64,000 nt of DNA from Candidatus Heimdallarchaeota archaeon (GTDB lineage: Archaea; Asgardarchaeota; Heimdallarchaeia; Heimdallarchaeales; Heimdallarchaeaceae). Where the stretch lies: positions 62,001-126,000 of the forward strand of contig JAUVXV010000009.1 in NCBI GenBank assembly GCA_030603365.1, in the 5' to 3' direction. Under the pieces are notes generated by a model that did not search any database, had not been told where the DNA came from, and worked only from the letters and a program-made list of their open reading frames with translations. Positions 28,811-38,725 of the stretch are shown here, one piece after another. How positions within the stretch are numbered: the stretch's first letter is position 1; each line of letters starts with the position of its first letter. A program made the position numbers and the translations under genes.

Positions 28811-31800
28811 TCAATCACCGAAATTGCAGAAAGATAATAGCTCTGTAAGTCCCAATCTTTCTAATTCTTCTCCTCTAGGACATCCAGTTTCAGGATTATA
28901 ATTCCTATACTCATACCATTCTTTTAGCTGGATTTGAATATCTGGAGAATTACCTTCTGTTGGACCATCTAGTCTTTGTCTCATGACATTGGGTAGAACT
29001 TGAAGTTCAGGTTTCCACCCCAGTCTTAGATTAATGATTCGTTTAAGAGCGTAAATTCTATCTCCTAATAGAATTAAGTCTTTGGATGTATATGATTTGT
29101 TAACTGCCATTCCAAGCAAATCTGCTACTAACGGAGCTGGGGGATTATAAAAAACGCATATGGTCATTGCATTATACAATTGCCTATAGCTTTGAAGATT
29201 GGCCATTTGTTTTGCTATTCCACTGCTTTCAAATCTACTATCTGGCAAATTATCTATCCCTATTTCAGGAAAAGTTGCTCCTTGCTGTACAAGGTAAGCA
29301 TCACCATTATTATGGCATGCTCCTCTTGGACTTGTAAGATACTGAATTGCCCATCCACTAAATGCTCTTGGGTCATGGAATGGTGCTTCTAATCCAGCAA
29401 CTTGTGGAGCTATTGCTGTATAAAGGTAATTTTCTGCCAAAACCTTACTACCTTCTGCTAATAAGTTCCCTATACCTTCACGTTTAGTAATCATATCAAG
29501 CAAAGTAAGTAATGTATCTGCGTTCCCAAAACTCAAATCTAGTTCTTCAGGTAATGCTTCAGAAGGGATATAATTCTTAGATACAAGATCAAGCAGTACT
29601 CCGATAGTTGTACCAGCAGAAATTGTATCCATACCATAATCATTTGCTCTGTAAGTTGCAAATGATACAGCTTCTAAATCTCCTATTTTCAGATTTGTCC
29701 CAAATGCTCCTAATGTTTCATATTCAGGACCCTTAGTTCGAGGAAGTTTATACTTCCCTTCTGGTATTTCGATGATCCTGCCACATCCAATCGGACAACG
29801 ATAACATGCATATCTTCCTACAAGTATAGTTTCCTTAATAGAAGCTCCAGAAAGATTAGATGCTTCATCAAACTTAGATTCAGACCAATTACGTATTGGC
29901 AAATCTCCATACATGTCTATTGCAACATCGAGATAACCAGCAGTACCAAGTTCTTTAGTGAGTTCAACCATAAAATCTTCTTTTATTGATTCATATGCTT
30001 CTCTTGATTTTTCTTTAAACTCTTTAGGTAATAGAAATTCTTTGTTTGATCCTTTTACAACTATTGCTTTTAGTTTTTTTGATCCCATTACGGCTCCTAG
30101 ACCAGTTCTTCCAACTGCTCTACCTTCATCATTCATAATAGAAGCATATTTCACAAGATTTTCTCCAGCTTGACCTATACACGCAATCTTGAATTTTCTG
30201 TCTCCAAGTTCATCTAGAATCTTTTCATGAGTAGCAAATGTTCCTAATCCCCAAAGCTCCGATGCATCTCTGATTTCTACCTTATCATCTTCAATCAGAA
30301 GATAAACAGGCTTATCTGACGCTCCTTCAAGGATTATGCTATCATATCCTGCAAATTTTAATTCAGGACCAAAATTTCCTCCTGAGTTTGCTTCACCCCA
30401 GAATCCTGTTAATGGTGAACGAGAACAAACTGTAAATCTTCCCGCACAAGAAGTGGGCAAACCTGTCAGGGGTCCAGTCATAAAGATTAAGATATTTTCA
30501 GGTGATAGAGCATCAACATTTCTTGTATTCAAAAATTTGAAATAATAATGTGCACCTAATCCACTTCCACCTACAAAATCCTTTGCCGCATCCATATCTA
30601 GTGGTTCTGTTGAAGATGTGTGATTTGAGAGATTTACCTTAAGTACTAAGTTCCGATAGCCTCCTCTCACAAAATCAGCCATTTCATAAAACATGGATTC
30701 TATTGTTTCATTTGATAATTCTCTTGGATTGACTAAAGATCCTGTGTCATTGAGTGCAAAATCACAGAGAAGTTCCATATTTTCCTGTAGTTGAGAATAG
30801 GTGACTCCAAAATCCTTCAGAGTTGTTTTTAATCCGATATCTGTAATTAATTCTTCTACTTTTAGTACTAGTTTTTCTGCTCCTTCTCTCGGTGAATCGA
30901 ACTCGATTCCGATTGCATGAGCTATCTCTGAATAGTGTTGAGCAGTTTTTTCTTCTTCCAGACAGAATTTCATCATGTGAGGTAGAGCAACAGCAATTAT
31001 CTCTCCATGAGGTATATTTAATATCGCACCTGCTGAATGAGCTAAAGAATGGGTTCCTCCAATTTGACTATTCCCAATAGCTATTCCTGCCATAGTAGCA
31101 GCATTGTGCATTTTTTCTCTATAATCAAAATTATTTCCCTCTTTCACTACTTTTGGAAGATATTCAAATACATGTTTAATAGCTTGAATAGCCATAGCAT
31201 CCGCAAAGTCATTCTTCCAGTCTATTGTATATGCTTCAATTGCATGGGCTAAAACATCCATCCCTGTTGAAGCGGTTAAACCTGGTGGAAGTTTGATAGT
31301 TAGTGAAGGATCAACAATGTCAATATCAGGAATTAAATCTCTATGAGCTAGACTCAATTTCTGTTTAGTTTCAGGATCTGTTATAATTATTGCCCAATTT
31401 GCATCTGAACCTGTTCCACTTGTCGTGGGGATTGTTATCAATCTAGCTTTATTTCGTAAAGGTAAAGGATCTTCAGGAAAAACGCTGTCTATACTCATAT
31501 CAGGATTTTCATAGAATACCCAGATTGATTTCGCACAGTCAATTACTGATCCTCCTCCGATTGCAACTATCCAGTCCACTTCTTCCTTCTGAGCTAGATC
31601 AGCACCTGCTTTAGCCATTGGTATAGATGGTTCATAATCAACTTGATCAAATATTGTTATCTTGAATTCATTTTCTTCTAAAAAACTAATAGCCTTTTGA
31701 GGAATACCTAAGTCTAGAAGAACTTTATCAGTTACAATAAGTGCACTTTTACCCTTAATTTCTTTTAATTCATCTAGTGAATCTTCCCCGAAAACTATTT

Positions 31801-31831
31801 TTCGTGGAGCACAATAAAACCACATAATCAA
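28811..31831 (-). CDS. Fusion: iron-containing alcohol dehydrogenase (N-term) + tungsten aldehyde:ferredoxin oxidoreductase (C-term)
   Basis: Fe-ADH: GGGSVIDCAKSIW, TTSGTGSDA, GMDVLAHAIEAY, HSLAHSAGAILNIPHG; AOR: FVGGSGLGAHYYF, GPLTGLPTSCAGRF, CYRCPIGC, GPEYETLGAFGTN, AMTICVF. Confidence 0.93.
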   Translation of the reverse strand: MIMWFYCAPRKIVFGEDSLDELKEIKGKSALIVTDKVLLDLGIPQKAISFLEENEFKITIFDQVDYEPSIPMAKAGADLAQKEEVDWIVAIGGGSVIDCAKSIWVFYENPDMSIDSVFPEDPLPLRNKARLITIPTTSGTGSDANWAIIITDPETKQKLSLAHRDLIPDIDIVDPSLTIKLPPGLTASTGMDVLAHAIEAYTIDWKNDFADAMAIQAIKHVFEYLPKVVKEGNNFDYREKMHNAATMAGIAIGNSQIGGTHSLAHSAGAILNIPHGEIIAVALPHMMKFCLEEEKTAQHYSEIAHAIGIEFDSPREGAEKLVLKVEELITDIGLKTTLKDFGVTYSQLQENMELLCDFALNDTGSLVNPRELSNETIESMFYEMADFVRGGYRNLVLKVNLSNHTSSTEPLDMDAAKDFVGGSGLGAHYYFKFLNTRNVDALSPENILIFMTGPLTGLPTSCAGRFTVCSRSPLTGFWGEANSGGNFGPELKFAGYDSIILEGASDKPVYLLIEDDKVEIRDASELWGLGTFATHEKILDELGDRKFKIACIGQAGENLVKYASIMNDEGRAVGRTGLGAVMGSKKLKAIVVKGSNKEFLLPKEFKEKSREAYESIKEDFMVELTKELGTAGYLDVAIDMYGDLPIRNWSESKFDEASNLSGASIKETILVGRYACYRCPIGCGRIIEIPEGKYKLPRTKGPEYETLGAFGTNLKIGDLEAVSFATYRANDYGMDTISAGTTIGVLLDLVSKNYIPSEALPEELDLSFGNADTLLTLLDMITKREGIGNLLAEGSKVLAENYLYTAIAPQVAGLEAPFHDPRAFSGWAIQYLTSPRGACHNNGDAYLVQQGATFPEIGIDNLPDSRFESSGIAKQMANLQSYRQLYNAMTICVFYNPPAPLVADLLGMAVNKSYTSKDLILLGDRIYALKRIINLRLGWKPELQVLPNVMRQRLDGPTEGNSPDIQIQLKEWYEYRNYNPETGCPRGEELERLGLTELLSFCNFGD

Positions 31832-31857
31832 ATATTAAAAAAGGTAGAATAAAAATG

Positions 31858-32277
31858 TTATAGAAATTCTGTTGGAACTTTCTGTGCTGAATTAACCAAT
31901 TCTTTTGCAGCTTTGGTTGCTCGCATGACTTTTCCTTTGTCACCAACAAGTTTGAATTTTCTAGTAAGGATTCCTTTGATTGGATCTAATTCTCCATTAA
32001 TTACTTTCAACCAATTAGAATAGGTACCTTTATACTCAAATTCAGTTTTAGGTCCTTCTTGTCCTTCCTCAAAATAATCCACACTTCTACAATCGCCATG
32101 CCAGAGGTCAAGATAATATGTGTGTTGTTTATCTAGTTTATCATCTGGTTCGATTACAAATAGAAAGTCACCTTCCCACGTTTTAGCTGCTTCCTTGTAG
32201 TCTGGTGAGTTGTTAAGAACTTCCATGAATTTTTCTATCCATTCTCTACTTGGAAATTTTGCTGTCATCATAAACAC
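31858..32277 (-). CDS. SCP2 sterol-carrier-like domain protein
   Basis: WEGDFLFVIEPDDK..YKGTYSNWLKVINGELDPIKGILTRKFKLVGDKGKVMR pattern. Confidence 0.72.
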   Translation of the reverse strand: MFMMTAKFPSREWIEKFMEVLNNSPDYKEAAKTWEGDFLFVIEPDDKLDKQHTYYLDLWHGDCRSVDYFEEGQEGPKTEFEYKGTYSNWLKVINGELDPIKGILTRKFKLVGDKGKVMRATKAAKELVNSAQKVPTEFL

Positions 32278-32386
32278 CGTTCATTTAATGTTATTGCTGT
32301 TGCTTCTTAGCTTGTTTTTAAATATTATTTAATGCAAATATAATACTTTAAGAATCATCTAGAAATCTTGAAGTATTGGATTAGAT

Positions 32387-32719
32387 ATGACTTCTGATAT
32401 ACCTGATTGGATTAAAGAGTGGATACAAAAAGATAGATTAGTGCGAAACAAATTCAAGATAAGTCACAAGTATGTGAGTCACCCCAAAAGAATCCAATTC
32501 ATGAAAGGGGAAAAAGATGACCAAGACAATTGGATTTCTTTCAAGTATATGATTATTTCAACTAAATATGGCAAATATTGGGTAAGGTACACTAACGGAT
32601 TGTATGAGTGTTCTTGCCCTTTTTTCAAACATCGAGGTATTTGTTCCCATATCTTTGGGGTATGTCAAGTTACAAATGTCTGGCCTGACAAAGAATTACT
32701 TTTTCCTTCGAAAATTTAG
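32387..32719 (+). CDS. SWIM zinc-finger protein
   Basis: YECSCPFFKHRGICSHIFGV (CxCxnCxH). Confidence 0.83.
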   Translation: MTSDIPDWIKEWIQKDRLVRNKFKISHKYVSHPKRIQFMKGEKDDQDNWISFKYMIISTKYGKYWVRYTNGLYECSCPFFKHRGICSHIFGVCQVTNVWPDKELLFPSKI

Positions 32720-32765
32720 ATATGTTGATAAGAGATGAATGTTATACTGTAACTAAGGTGGTTTC

Positions 32766-33545
32766 TTGGCGCAACTCTTAGGGATTTGCAGTGAAGATGA
32801 AATAGAAATAGATTTTGAGTTTAAAGGTTCAGCAGGATATGGCGACAAAAATCCTGATGGTTGGGGATATGCCTACTCCAAAAAAGATTATTGGGTAATT
32901 GATAAAGAACCTTTTGAGGAAAATCAATTTGACAAAAAGGAATTTTCATTACGCTTTCCTGCAAATTTTTTCAGTAATTTACTCATTTCTCATATTCGAT
33001 TTGCTTCAAAAGGAAGAAAGACTCTAGAAAATACTCACCCTTTTACTCAAGAGTTATTTGATAAAAAATGGATTTTTGCTCATTCAGGTCATCTCCGAAT
33101 GTACAGACATGTTCTAGAAAGTTCAGACTATCTCACTCCAAAAGGAGAAACAGATTCAGAAGAAGCATTCTGCTCGATTCTTGGAGAAGTAAAATCTTTG
33201 GGTCGTTTAGCTGCAGATAAAGAAATTGCTAAACGTGTTGAGAGAACCGCTGTTGAATTAACTAACCAAGGTGGATTAAATTTCCTTCTTTCCGATAGAG
33301 ACAAGATGTTTGCGTATTATTCTGGATATAAATCACTTTATTTTGCAGAACTTCGTCCCCCCCATGAGATTAATATTGTGGGAGAGAATAATCAGCTCTG
33401 GTTTACCCTTTTTGTAAAAGACCAAGATGTCCAAATTAGCATTGTTGCTTCTGAACCTGTAATTCCTGATATTCATTGGAAGGAACTTGATGTTAAAACT
33501 CTTTACACTTTTAAAAGTGGCAAAAGGTACAAATTTGTAATGTAG
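32766..33545 (+). CDS. YafJ-like class II glutamine amidotransferase homologue, predicted inactive as a glutaminase
   Basis: MAQLLGICS.., NPDGWGYAY, LISHIRFASKGRKTLENTHPFTQEL, IFAHSGHL; TTG start with in-frame TAA at 32754-32756. Confidence 0.85.
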   Translation: MAQLLGICSEDEIEIDFEFKGSAGYGDKNPDGWGYAYSKKDYWVIDKEPFEENQFDKKEFSLRFPANFFSNLLISHIRFASKGRKTLENTHPFTQELFDKKWIFAHSGHLRMYRHVLESSDYLTPKGETDSEEAFCSILGEVKSLGRLAADKEIAKRVERTAVELTNQGGLNFLLSDRDKMFAYYSGYKSLYFAELRPPHEINIVGENNQLWFTLFVKDQDVQISIVASEPVIPDIHWKELDVKTLYTFKSGKRYKFVM

Positions 33546-33590
33546 GTTATTACTTATTCTTATTCAAACTCAAGTAATTTCTAAAATCCT

Positions 33591-34460
33591 TCATTGCATC
33601 AAGAGTTGCATTGCATCTAGATGCTTTCTTAATTCAGTTATCAAATTTGGAGAATGAGTATTTTTGTTGGTTTGCATATCTAAGTATGTTGAATTCTTAA
33701 TTAAACTAACAATCTTTCTTGTTTCCTCGATATTGTGCATTTTGTCAAGTTCTGCCCCAAATATGATGGTGTTTTGTTCGATTTGCTCATATAGATCGTA
33801 ATGCTCTCTCATTGAATGCTTTGCAACATTTTTCCATTTTTTCGCATTAGCTTCTTCTAGCAATCTAAGATATCTCTTAGCATGTTCTTCACTTTCAGAT
33901 TTCTTAGTTATCAACCAGGAACGGAGAAGTGGTTTGATTATAGTCAGTACAAAAGGAGGTGTGAATGGAATCATGTATCTAGTACCTTTAGGTAGAGCAA
34001 TTTTAGATGTTGCTCCTACAAATGCAACAAGAAGAGGATCGAATTTCTTTTTAGCTAATGCGTCAGCAAGAATCATTGCTCCCCATGATGAAGCCAACGG
34101 GATAAGTTTTTGTTCATCTATATTGAGTTGATTGATTACATCTATGATATCTTCAGATACCCTATCCAGAGTGTTTTTTGTTTTCTTATTCAACACACTT
34201 GAGTCTTTTTCTCTTGATTCAAAATACACTATATCAAAGAAATTCATTGCTTCTAGTAGCACGTCATCCCAAGAAGGAACTATAGTTGCCCATCCAGGTA
34301 TAACGAATAAAGTATAACCATTTCTTGTTTTTTCTGGTGCGATTGTATGATAAATGCGAACTATTGTATCATCACTCACAGTAAGGAATTTTTCTTCAGC
34401 CAACTCTTCATACTTCGCAACTAGTGGTTCGAATTTGAATTTCTTTGTTATCTTTACCAT
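33591..34460 (-). CDS. Alpha/beta-hydrolase-like protein
   Basis: TLFVIPGWATIVPSWDDVLLEAM and LIPLASSWGAMILADAL; start chosen at internal Met to avoid overlap with the divergent DegV gene. Confidence 0.65.
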   Translation of the reverse strand: MVKITKKFKFEPLVAKYEELAEEKFLTVSDDTIVRIYHTIAPEKTRNGYTLFVIPGWATIVPSWDDVLLEAMNFFDIVYFESREKDSSVLNKKTKNTLDRVSEDIIDVINQLNIDEQKLIPLASSWGAMILADALAKKKFDPLLVAFVGATSKIALPKGTRYMIPFTPPFVLTIIKPLLRSWLITKKSESEEHAKRYLRLLEEANAKKWKNVAKHSMREHYDLYEQIEQNTIIFGAELDKMHNIEETRKIVSLIKNSTYLDMQTNKNTHSPNLITELRKHLDAMQLLMQ

Positions 34461-34551
34461 TATTTTTGGAATTTCAAGGTTATTTAAATACCTAATTAAG
34501 TGACTACAATCAGACCAATTCTTTTTATACAAGTTGAAATCTGACAAAAAC

Positions 34552-35418
34552 ATGAAGATTAAGTTAGTAACAGATGCATCATCTCTGGTTCCTTTAGAAT
34601 TCCTACAAAAGGAAAAAATAGGTTTTTTGGAATCAGTTCTTCTTATTGATGAGAAAGAATACAGAGAATTAACTGAATTAGATTTTGAAAAATTTGTTAA
34701 AAGTCTCCATGACTTAGATCCATATCCTACAACTAGTCAAGTTAAGCCAGAAGATGCTGTAAACGTCTTTAAACAGGCTATAGATGACGGTTATGATGAA
34801 ATCCTCTACCTTGGTTTAACTCCTAAGGTTTCAAGTCAAATGAATGTAGCTAGGCTTGCTGCAAAAACTCTGAAGAAGAAAATCAACATTCACATTTATC
34901 CAACTGAAGTGACATGTGGCTCTCAAGGAGCTATGACCTATATTGCTTGGAAACTTCTAAAACAAGGAAAAACTTCAGAAGAAATTATGGCATATCTAGA
35001 TGATCTTAAACAAAAAATCTATACCATTGGTGTCACAGTAGATATCGAAACTCTCTTCAAAACAGGTAAAGTGAAAAGAGGTTCAGCTAAAGGGATTCTG
35101 GTCTCTTTACTAAAAATGAAACCAATTGCTCATATTACTTTAGAAGATGGTTTTATTGGATATGGTGCAAGTTTAAGTTATAAGAGTGCTTTGAAGACAA
35201 TGATTGCTGAAATCGAAAAAAGAACAGATCCAGACCAAGAATATGATCTTTATATGGCTGATGCTCTGAATAAAGAATTTGCAGAAGTATATGCTGACGA
35301 GATTAAGAAAGTCAGAAAAATAAAAGATGTTCACTACTGGTCCATGTCTCCTGTTATGGCTTTATCTGCAGGACAAGATGCAGTTACAGCTACAATTGCA
35401 CCAGTTGTTAAGGAATAG
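34552..35418 (+). CDS. DegV family fatty-acid-binding protein
   Basis: MKIKLVTDASSLVPLEFLQKEKIGFLESVLLIDEKEYRE; YPTTSQVKPED. Confidence 0.9.
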   Translation: MKIKLVTDASSLVPLEFLQKEKIGFLESVLLIDEKEYRELTELDFEKFVKSLHDLDPYPTTSQVKPEDAVNVFKQAIDDGYDEILYLGLTPKVSSQMNVARLAAKTLKKKINIHIYPTEVTCGSQGAMTYIAWKLLKQGKTSEEIMAYLDDLKQKIYTIGVTVDIETLFKTGKVKRGSAKGILVSLLKMKPIAHITLEDGFIGYGASLSYKSALKTMIAEIEKRTDPDQEYDLYMADALNKEFAEVYADEIKKVRKIKDVHYWSMSPVMALSAGQDAVTATIAPVVKE

Positions 35419-35419
35419 A

Positions 35420-36997
35420 TTAAGTTTCTTTTGATTTTTTTAACTCTTTTTTCTCTTTTTCCTTTGGAGGTTCAGGTAGGTTTTTTATTTCTGATAACAT
35501 TTTCTCCGTTTCAACTTTATTGTAAAAAGACTTGGACAGTTTGATTTTTCTTAAAGTTGCTTTAATCTCTTCAATCGACTTTCTTTTATATTCTCCCCAA
35601 TCCTCAGAGAAAATACCTTGTTTTTTAGCAATATCGACCTCAAAGTTCTCTAGAATCTGTTTAGTATTGGTTATAGATATCTTGTTAATTATATATACAC
35701 AATTATCAACTATTTTCCAGATGTGTATTCGTATCTTCTCTCCAAGAGTATCTTTATCTACATTTTTGACTAGTGTGTTTGTCAAATCGACTAATGTTTG
35801 TTTTAATGAATTTATACTCTCATCATCTATAGTATCCGGAATATTGGTGGCAATCAGATTAGTTTCAGAGAGAGTTCGAGTCAGTTGTCCCTCTAGAAGT
35901 GTTGTACTTTTTGCAAACTTCCTGACCTCAAATCGCTTCACCAGACTACTTAGTGCTCGAGTTGATTTACTGACATTAATTTCTGTTTCTTTATGAAAAT
36001 ATGTTAAAATCTTCTTGTTTATTGAAACACTCTCTTTTACAAACTTGTCTGAATATTTTTGATTAGTGAGTTCAGTAAGAGCATTCTCAACTAAATCTAG
36101 TATTCCAACTTCAGAAATTTCTAGTTTCAAAAGAAAATAAGCTAGTTCTATTTGTGAGTAATAAGGAACTTCATCTATTTCTTTCTTAAGAAATTCCTCA
36201 ACTTCCTTTTTAGTTTCTTCATCGATCTGATTTAAAGAACCACAAGTGTCGAGTAAATGCATGAATCTAAGCAAGTTCGTTAGACTTAATTCTTCTGATA
36301 CCTTTTTGTTATTCAGGATTTCAAGAATAATATCTCCTATGATTTTATTGCATGAGAGATTATCTGAACCTATAATTGACCATAAATCCGACAGCATTGC
36401 TAGCTTGTTAATCTGTTCTTCATCTTCCTCAAAATGCTTTAAAAACCGTTCTACTAACAAATTTTCATGAGCGTAGGCTTGTCGAAAGGGTTCATATTTG
36501 TTCAATGTTTGAGTAAATTTTGGAGAATAATGATCATCCTTGACATAATCATCGATTTGTTCTTTCGATTTTTCGTCACCAGTAAGGTATTTTTCAAATA
36601 GTTTCTCACTCAATTTAATAGGTACTTCGGAACCGGTTATCTGTGCTTCATAAAGGATGCTAGTTGTGAGTTTAATGATTAGTCCTTCAATTTTATCCAT
36701 TTTATCTATAATGATATCGTGATCATTGGATAGTTTTTGAACTCCTTTTAAAATCATGATGTCGATTTCTTTATCTTGAATACCATATCCTTCAAGCTCT
36801 TCTTTGAGTATGTCTCTGAAATCTTCTAGATTATCTGCTGTGACTAATTCTTTTTCAATATCCTTATTGTGCTTTTTCTTGAATTTAGATTTAATTCTCT
36901 TATACAAGAAATCAGCTGCTGCTTGCCCTCCTAATCTTTTTACAGCTTCTAAAAGTATTGCTAAAATAAACGATCCACAAGTGACAGCGATAAACAT
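35420..36997 (-). CDS. Hypothetical helical protein with N-terminal TM
   Basis: Long ORF, N-terminal hydrophobic segment, charged helical remainder; no family recognised. Confidence 0.6.
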   Translation of the reverse strand: MFIAVTCGSFILAILLEAVKRLGGQAAADFLYKRIKSKFKKKHNKDIEKELVTADNLEDFRDILKEELEGYGIQDKEIDIMILKGVQKLSNDHDIIIDKMDKIEGLIIKLTTSILYEAQITGSEVPIKLSEKLFEKYLTGDEKSKEQIDDYVKDDHYSPKFTQTLNKYEPFRQAYAHENLLVERFLKHFEEDEEQINKLAMLSDLWSIIGSDNLSCNKIIGDIILEILNNKKVSEELSLTNLLRFMHLLDTCGSLNQIDEETKKEVEEFLKKEIDEVPYYSQIELAYFLLKLEISEVGILDLVENALTELTNQKYSDKFVKESVSINKKILTYFHKETEINVSKSTRALSSLVKRFEVRKFAKSTTLLEGQLTRTLSETNLIATNIPDTIDDESINSLKQTLVDLTNTLVKNVDKDTLGEKIRIHIWKIVDNCVYIINKISITNTKQILENFEVDIAKKQGIFSEDWGEYKRKSIEEIKATLRKIKLSKSFYNKVETEKMLSEIKNLPEPPKEKEKKELKKSKET

Positions 36998-37082
36998 GAG
37001 TTTCAGTATTATTACTGGTTTTCTAATATTTATCCTTGTTTAAAGTGTTAAAAGAAAAAAGAAAAAAAAGATAAATGAAAAA

Positions 37083-38153
37083 TTATTGTCCATTCATTAA
37101 TTTCTCAAAATCACTTTCTTTTTGATCAAAACCTTTGAGTTCTAAATCTACTACCTTTTTTATCTCTTGTAACATTCCAATTACGCTTAATATAGATAGT
37201 ACAATTATTATCGCTAATATTGTTCTTCCAACATTTGATGCTGGAAACCTGCTATCTAAAACATTGAAGATTAGATGTGGGTTAAAGTGCAATTGTAGAA
37301 ACAATGCAAGATTTAGACACATGGGTATAATCCCTAAAGTTAGGAAAACCTGTTGTAATCTTAGATTTTTGCCAATCAATGCTTGGGAGAATCTGATGAC
37401 ACCAGAGATTAACATAATTCCACCAACAAGTTTCAACCATCCTGGAAGAGCAGGCATCCATGCTTCAAAGTACGCTCTATTGATGTCAATGAAAGGATAG
37501 AAAACTAGTACTCCTCCTGCAACTAATCCCATAATTCCTTCGAACAGATAGCTACCAGAAGTTGGTATAACTGATTTGGTTTTTCTTGGTTTCTTAATTT
37601 TCTTTATCTTTTTATCCATCTTTTCCTGTTCCTTCGCAAGACGTTTGAAATCTTCAGGTAAGAACCCATGATAGGATAATTGAACAAACATGATTGTTAT
37701 ACCTGCAAAGGCAAATGCGAAACCTGCAAATGTTCCTTCAAATGCTTCCCCCACAGTACCTCCAATATCGGCTCCTGGTTGAGCTAATTTAATACTCATT
37801 GTAAGTACATTTATGAATAGAATTACAACGGCTGCAAAAATCAACCCTTTGTAATATCCTGGCCATAATTCTTCGGTTATGAAGAACTTTGGAGTTCCCC
37901 TTGTTCTGAATTCTTTAGCGATTTTCCTTGGACTTCCCATGGCAATAATAGCTTCTCTAACATGCATAATCTCAGGATCTTTTCCTTGAGAGTATTCTGT
38001 AGCTTTATCCCAGATATGATCTTCAAGTTCATTTAGAAAATCAATTAGCTCTGTTACTCGAGTCTTTAACCAAAAAGGTAATTTCTTCTTTACCTCATCT
38101 TTAAATGCTTCAATCAGTATTTTTGATTCATTTTCATTACTCATATATTTCAC
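37083..38153 (-). CDS. HAAS-like domain membrane protein downstream of a PadR regulator
   Basis: N-terminal helical KKLPFWLKTRVTELIDFLNELEDHIWDKATE..VREAIIAMGSPRKIAKEFR plus TM helices; 1-nt gap to the PadR gene. Confidence 0.75.
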   Translation of the reverse strand: MKYMSNENESKILIEAFKDEVKKKLPFWLKTRVTELIDFLNELEDHIWDKATEYSQGKDPEIMHVREAIIAMGSPRKIAKEFRTRGTPKFFITEELWPGYYKGLIFAAVVILFINVLTMSIKLAQPGADIGGTVGEAFEGTFAGFAFAFAGITIMFVQLSYHGFLPEDFKRLAKEQEKMDKKIKKIKKPRKTKSVIPTSGSYLFEGIMGLVAGGVLVFYPFIDINRAYFEAWMPALPGWLKLVGGIMLISGVIRFSQALIGKNLRLQQVFLTLGIIPMCLNLALFLQLHFNPHLIFNVLDSRFPASNVGRTILAIIIVLSILSVIGMLQEIKKVVDLELKGFDQKESDFEKLMNGQ

Positions 38154-38154
38154 C

Positions 38155-38676
38155 TTATTTTTCTAATCCTTCAATATTCAAACCACATATGTTGCAAAAT
38201 CGAATGCCTGCTATCTGAGGAATTTTGTTAGCACAATTTGGACAATATATATACTTCTTATCTGGAAGTTTAATGTCAATCTCCATCAAAGGACCAATGG
38301 CTTCTAGCAATTTTGAAAAGAACCCTATCATGTGATAATATAACTTATTTCCTTCTTCTGTAAGTTCATAGTACTTACGAGGACGACCACTTGATTCCTT
38401 TCTTTCAGAAACAAGTAACCCATCTCTCTCTAATTTGCGAAGAATAGGGTAGAGTGTTCCTTCTTCAATAACTAGAGTTTTCTGAGTTTCTTGCTCAAGT
38501 TCTTTAAGTAATTGGTAACCATAAACTCCTTCTTCTGGATGTCGTTGAATTATTGCCAATGCTGATAGTGTAGATATTCCTCTGAGTAGTTCTGATTCAA
38601 AACTTTCAACATATGATCGAATTTTTTCCGATTCAATCAGAGCTTCGGGTCGATATGTTTTAATATTTCTGAACAT
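38155..38676 (-). CDS. PadR family transcriptional regulator with C-terminal zinc ribbon
   Basis: GVYGYQLLKELEQETQKTLVIEEGTLYPILRKLERDGLLVSERKESSGRPRKYYELTEEG; CPNCANK..CNICG. Confidence 0.92.
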   Translation of the reverse strand: MFRNIKTYRPEALIESEKIRSYVESFESELLRGISTLSALAIIQRHPEEGVYGYQLLKELEQETQKTLVIEEGTLYPILRKLERDGLLVSERKESSGRPRKYYELTEEGNKLYYHMIGFFSKLLEAIGPLMEIDIKLPDKKYIYCPNCANKIPQIAGIRFCNICGLNIEGLEK

Positions 38677-38725
38677 TTTTACACCTTTTTGTTTCTTTTG
38701 TAGTATTCGTGGCTTACTAATCCAA

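Noticed and set aside
35532-36470. Plus-strand ORFs of 154 and 74 aa
   Set aside because: Shadow ORFs of the 525-aa helical protein; Ser/Leu/Ile-rich translation expected from antisense of Lys/Glu-rich coding sequence.
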